Assembly: GCA_013813955.1 (NCBI GenBank)
Contig: JACCQW010000268.1
Location: 1-7,433 of the forward strand
DNA from: Solirubrobacterales bacterium
GTDB lineage: Bacteria > Actinomycetota > Thermoleophilia > Solirubrobacterales > Solirubrobacteraceae
Length of the DNA: 7,433 bases
Reading direction: 5' to 3'
Positions 6,416 to 7,433 of this stretch are shown here, piece by piece (position 1 is the first letter of the stretch; each line of letters starts with the position of its first letter). Both the position numbers and the translations under genes were made by a program. Below the pieces are notes generated by a model. The model was given only the letters and a program-made list of their open reading frames with translations, was not told the origin of the DNA and made no database searches.

Positions 6416-6435
6416 TCAGTCCGAGCGCCGGCTGG
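6402..6435. other. Stem-loop across the dut/prk convergent junction, possible bidirectional terminator
   Basis: CCAGC-GGCG at 6402-6410 can pair with CGCC-GCTGG at 6426-6435, with one bulged G at 6430. This gives 9 base pairs around a 15-nt loop. The loop contains the palindrome CTGATCAG (6412-6419), which holds both stop codons. The structure reads similarly on both strands, as would suit a shared terminator. It lacks a T-tract on either side, so Rho-dependent or other termination is at least as likely. Confidence 0.3.
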
Positions 6436-7336
6436 TCTCGTCCCCGCCCACCGCCACGGCCGCCTTGGCCGTCACGAGGTGATAGAGGATGAGGACCTGG
6501 ACGATCGCCAGGGACTCCGAGCGCTGCACGTCCTCGCCGACAGTGAACTCGCCGAGGCGCTCGGTGCGCAGCTGTGAGGCGAACTGCATCTTCTCCCAGA
6601 TGGCCTGCTCGATGGCGGCGCCGCGGTCGGGATCGAGGTCGCCGGGGATGCGCAGGCAGTGCCCGCCCGAGCGCTCCTCGATCGTGATGCCCTGCTCGCC
6701 GCCCTCGTCGAGCAGTACCGACAGGTCCGGGTGCGGCAGGCCTTCGCTCAGCGTTATCTCGGCGTCCAGCTGCTCGCCGTCGTCGTTGGGCTGAAAGGAG
6801 ATCACCATGTCGGCGTTGACCTTCTGCGGGCGGATGAACGCCTCGGAGTCCGGCTCGCGCTTGTCGAGCTCCTGGAGGACCTGCTCCTCGTCGTAGCCGC
6901 GCTTGGACGTGTCGCGCTTGATCTTCCACTCGCGGCGCAGCTCCTCGGGCGGTGCGAGGAAGACCCGGACGTCGTACGCGTCGCTCAGCTCCTCGTTGTA
7001 GTAGCCGAGCAGGCCCTCGATCACCGCGAAGCGCTTGGGGGCAACGTACTCGGGCGCGCCGAAGGTCCCGTCGTGGTGCTGGTAGACCGGCTTGAGGATC
7101 GGCTCCCCGTCGCGGAGGTGCCGGACGTGCTGGGTGATGATGTCGATGTAGTTGCAGTCGGGATGCAGCGGCGTGATCCCCCGCTCGGCGCGCTGCTCGC
7201 GGTCGTAGCGGTGGTAGTCGTCGGTCCCGATGTGGGTGACGTTGTCCTCACCGAGGATCTCAACGAGCCCTCGTGAGATCGTCGTCTTGCCGGCGGCCGA
7301 GTCACCGACTATGCCGAGGATGATGGGGCGGGCCAT
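6416..7336 (-). CDS. Class II phosphoribulokinase-like P-loop kinase
   Basis: This 306-aa protein resembles the cyanobacterial/plant-type (class II) phosphoribulokinase, which phosphorylates ribulose 5-phosphate to ribulose 1,5-bisphosphate with ATP. It shows the P-loop GDSAAGKT (11-18), TDDYHRYDR (38-46), a KPVYQHHDGTF segment (82-92), Walker B-like AVIEGLL (104-110), REWKIKRDTSKRGY (135-148) and FIRPQKVNADMVIS (167-180). The tail QRSESLAIVQVLILYHL (271-287) matches the end of class II enzymes. The redox cysteine found in the P-loop of plant and cyanobacterial enzymes is alanine here (A15), and only C61 and C227 are present. The ATG at 7336 was chosen over an upstream TTG because an AGGAGG lies 6 nt before it. 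No RuBisCO or other Calvin-cycle gene is in the window. A related uridine kinase-family function is the main alternative; the substrate is therefore uncertain. Confidence 0.8.
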   Translation of the reverse strand: MARPIILGIVGDSAAGKTTISRGLVEILGEDNVTHIGTDDYHRYDREQRAERGITPLHPDCNYIDIITQHVRHLRDGEPILKPVYQHHDGTFGAPEYVAPKRFAVIEGLLGYYNEELSDAYDVRVFLAPPEELRREWKIKRDTSKRGYDEEQVLQELDKREPDSEAFIRPQKVNADMVISFQPNDDGEQLDAEITLSEGLPHPDLSVLLDEGGEQGITIEERSGGHCLRIPGDLDPDRGAAIEQAIWEKMQFASQLRTERLGEFTVGEDVQRSESLAIVQVLILYHLVTAKAAVAVGGDETSRRSD

Positions 7337-7342
7337 GCTGCT

Positions 7343-7348
7343 CCTCCT
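7343..7348 (-). promoter_or_regulatory. Ribosome binding site of the phosphoribulokinase gene
   Basis: The minus strand reads AGGAGG, a perfect Shine-Dalgarno core, 6 nt before the ATG at 7336. It decides the start against the in-frame TTG at 7381, which would add 15 low-complexity residues. It is the strongest Shine-Dalgarno match in the window and contrasts with the likely leaderless genes. Confidence 0.85.
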
Positions 7349-7368
7349 AGGTTGGCGGCCGGATCGGG

Positions 7369-7374
7369 AAGATA
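7369..7374 (-). promoter_or_regulatory. Candidate -10 element for the phosphoribulokinase gene
   Basis: The minus strand reads TATCTT, which fits TAnnnT. A start about 7 nt downstream would give a leader of about 26 nt that carries the AGGAGG. No clear -35 hexamer is visible 17 nt upstream. The position is sensible, but the evidence is one hexamer. Confidence 0.4.
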
Positions 7375-7396
7375 GCGCCAATCCGGGCTGCCGGCC

Positions 7397-7419
7397 GCCC
7401 GGCGCGGCTCGCGCCCGGC
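7397..7419. repeat. GC-rich inverted repeat upstream of the phosphoribulokinase gene
   Basis: GCCCGGCGCG and CGCGCCCGGC flank a 3-nt loop and pair at 9 of 10 positions. It lies outside any gene seen here, upstream of the candidate prk promoter. It could be the terminator of a gene beyond the right edge or an operator. There is no T-tract, and such repeats are common by chance in DNA this rich in GC. Confidence 0.3.
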
Positions 7420-7433
7420 CCGGAGGCCTGGCG

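Noticed and set aside
6659..7276. Plus-strand open frame of 205 codons opposite the phosphoribulokinase gene
   Set aside because: It is Leu/Val/Asp repetitive, has no motif, and is antisense to a well-supported kinase.
7337..7381. TTG start at 7381 adding 15 residues to the phosphoribulokinase
   Set aside because: The added residues are not family-like and their codons include the AGGAGG that properly serves the ATG at 7336.
1..7433. Mobile element, CRISPR, tRNA or phage content
   Set aside because: No transposase-like protein, regular direct repeats, cloverleaf with a CCA-type end, or integrase was seen. Codon and base use are uniform across the window.

Overview
This is a 7.4-kb window of very GC-rich, gene-dense chromosomal DNA. 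Codons mostly end in G or C, GTG starts are frequent, and neighbouring genes often overlap by 4 bases. The gene order miaA-dapF-...-hflX is a known actinobacterial housekeeping arrangement. The aminotransferase beside dapF closely resembles DapL, which most classical Actinobacteria lack. Together these suggest a deep-branching actinobacterium such as Thermoleophilia/Solirubrobacterales. That placement is inferred from protein character and gene order, not from a database search. No tRNA, rRNA, CRISPR array, insertion sequence, phage gene or origin was seen.

Layout. (1) Positions 1-830, minus strand: the 5' three-quarters or so of a FIST-domain sensory protein that runs off the left edge. (2) Positions 831-868: a 38-bp divergent promoter region. 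(3) Positions 869-4581, plus strand: a tight run of miaA (tRNA dimethylallyltransferase), dapF (diaminopimelate epimerase), a dapL-type aminotransferase and a DUF429 protein, joined by 4-bp overlaps or a 4-bp gap. (4) Positions 4582-4652: a 71-bp gap with a clear -10 element just before the next start. (5) Positions 4653-6415, plus strand: hflX (ribosome-associated GTPase) overlapping dut (dUTPase). (6) Positions 6416-7336, minus strand: a class II phosphoribulokinase-like protein whose stop codon abuts the dut stop codon with no bases between. (7) Positions 7337-7433: its ribosome binding site, a candidate promoter and a GC-rich hairpin.

How the genes fit together. DapL converts tetrahydrodipicolinate to LL-diaminopimelate in one step, and DapF converts that to the meso form used for lysine and, in many bacteria, peptidoglycan. 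The pair would therefore complete the end of a short DAP pathway. MiaA, HflX and Dut are housekeeping functions in tRNA modification, ribosome rescue and nucleotide-pool hygiene.

The most notable observation is that DapF keeps the family's substrate-binding motifs but has serine at both positions where the two catalytic cysteines are expected (S76 and S221). Other points of interest are -10-like hexamers exactly 6 nt before the GTG starts of miaA and hflX, which suggests leaderless mRNAs; a phosphoribulokinase with no Calvin-cycle neighbour and no regulatory P-loop cysteine; and the zero-spacing convergent dut/prk junction. I found no clearly new multi-gene system.
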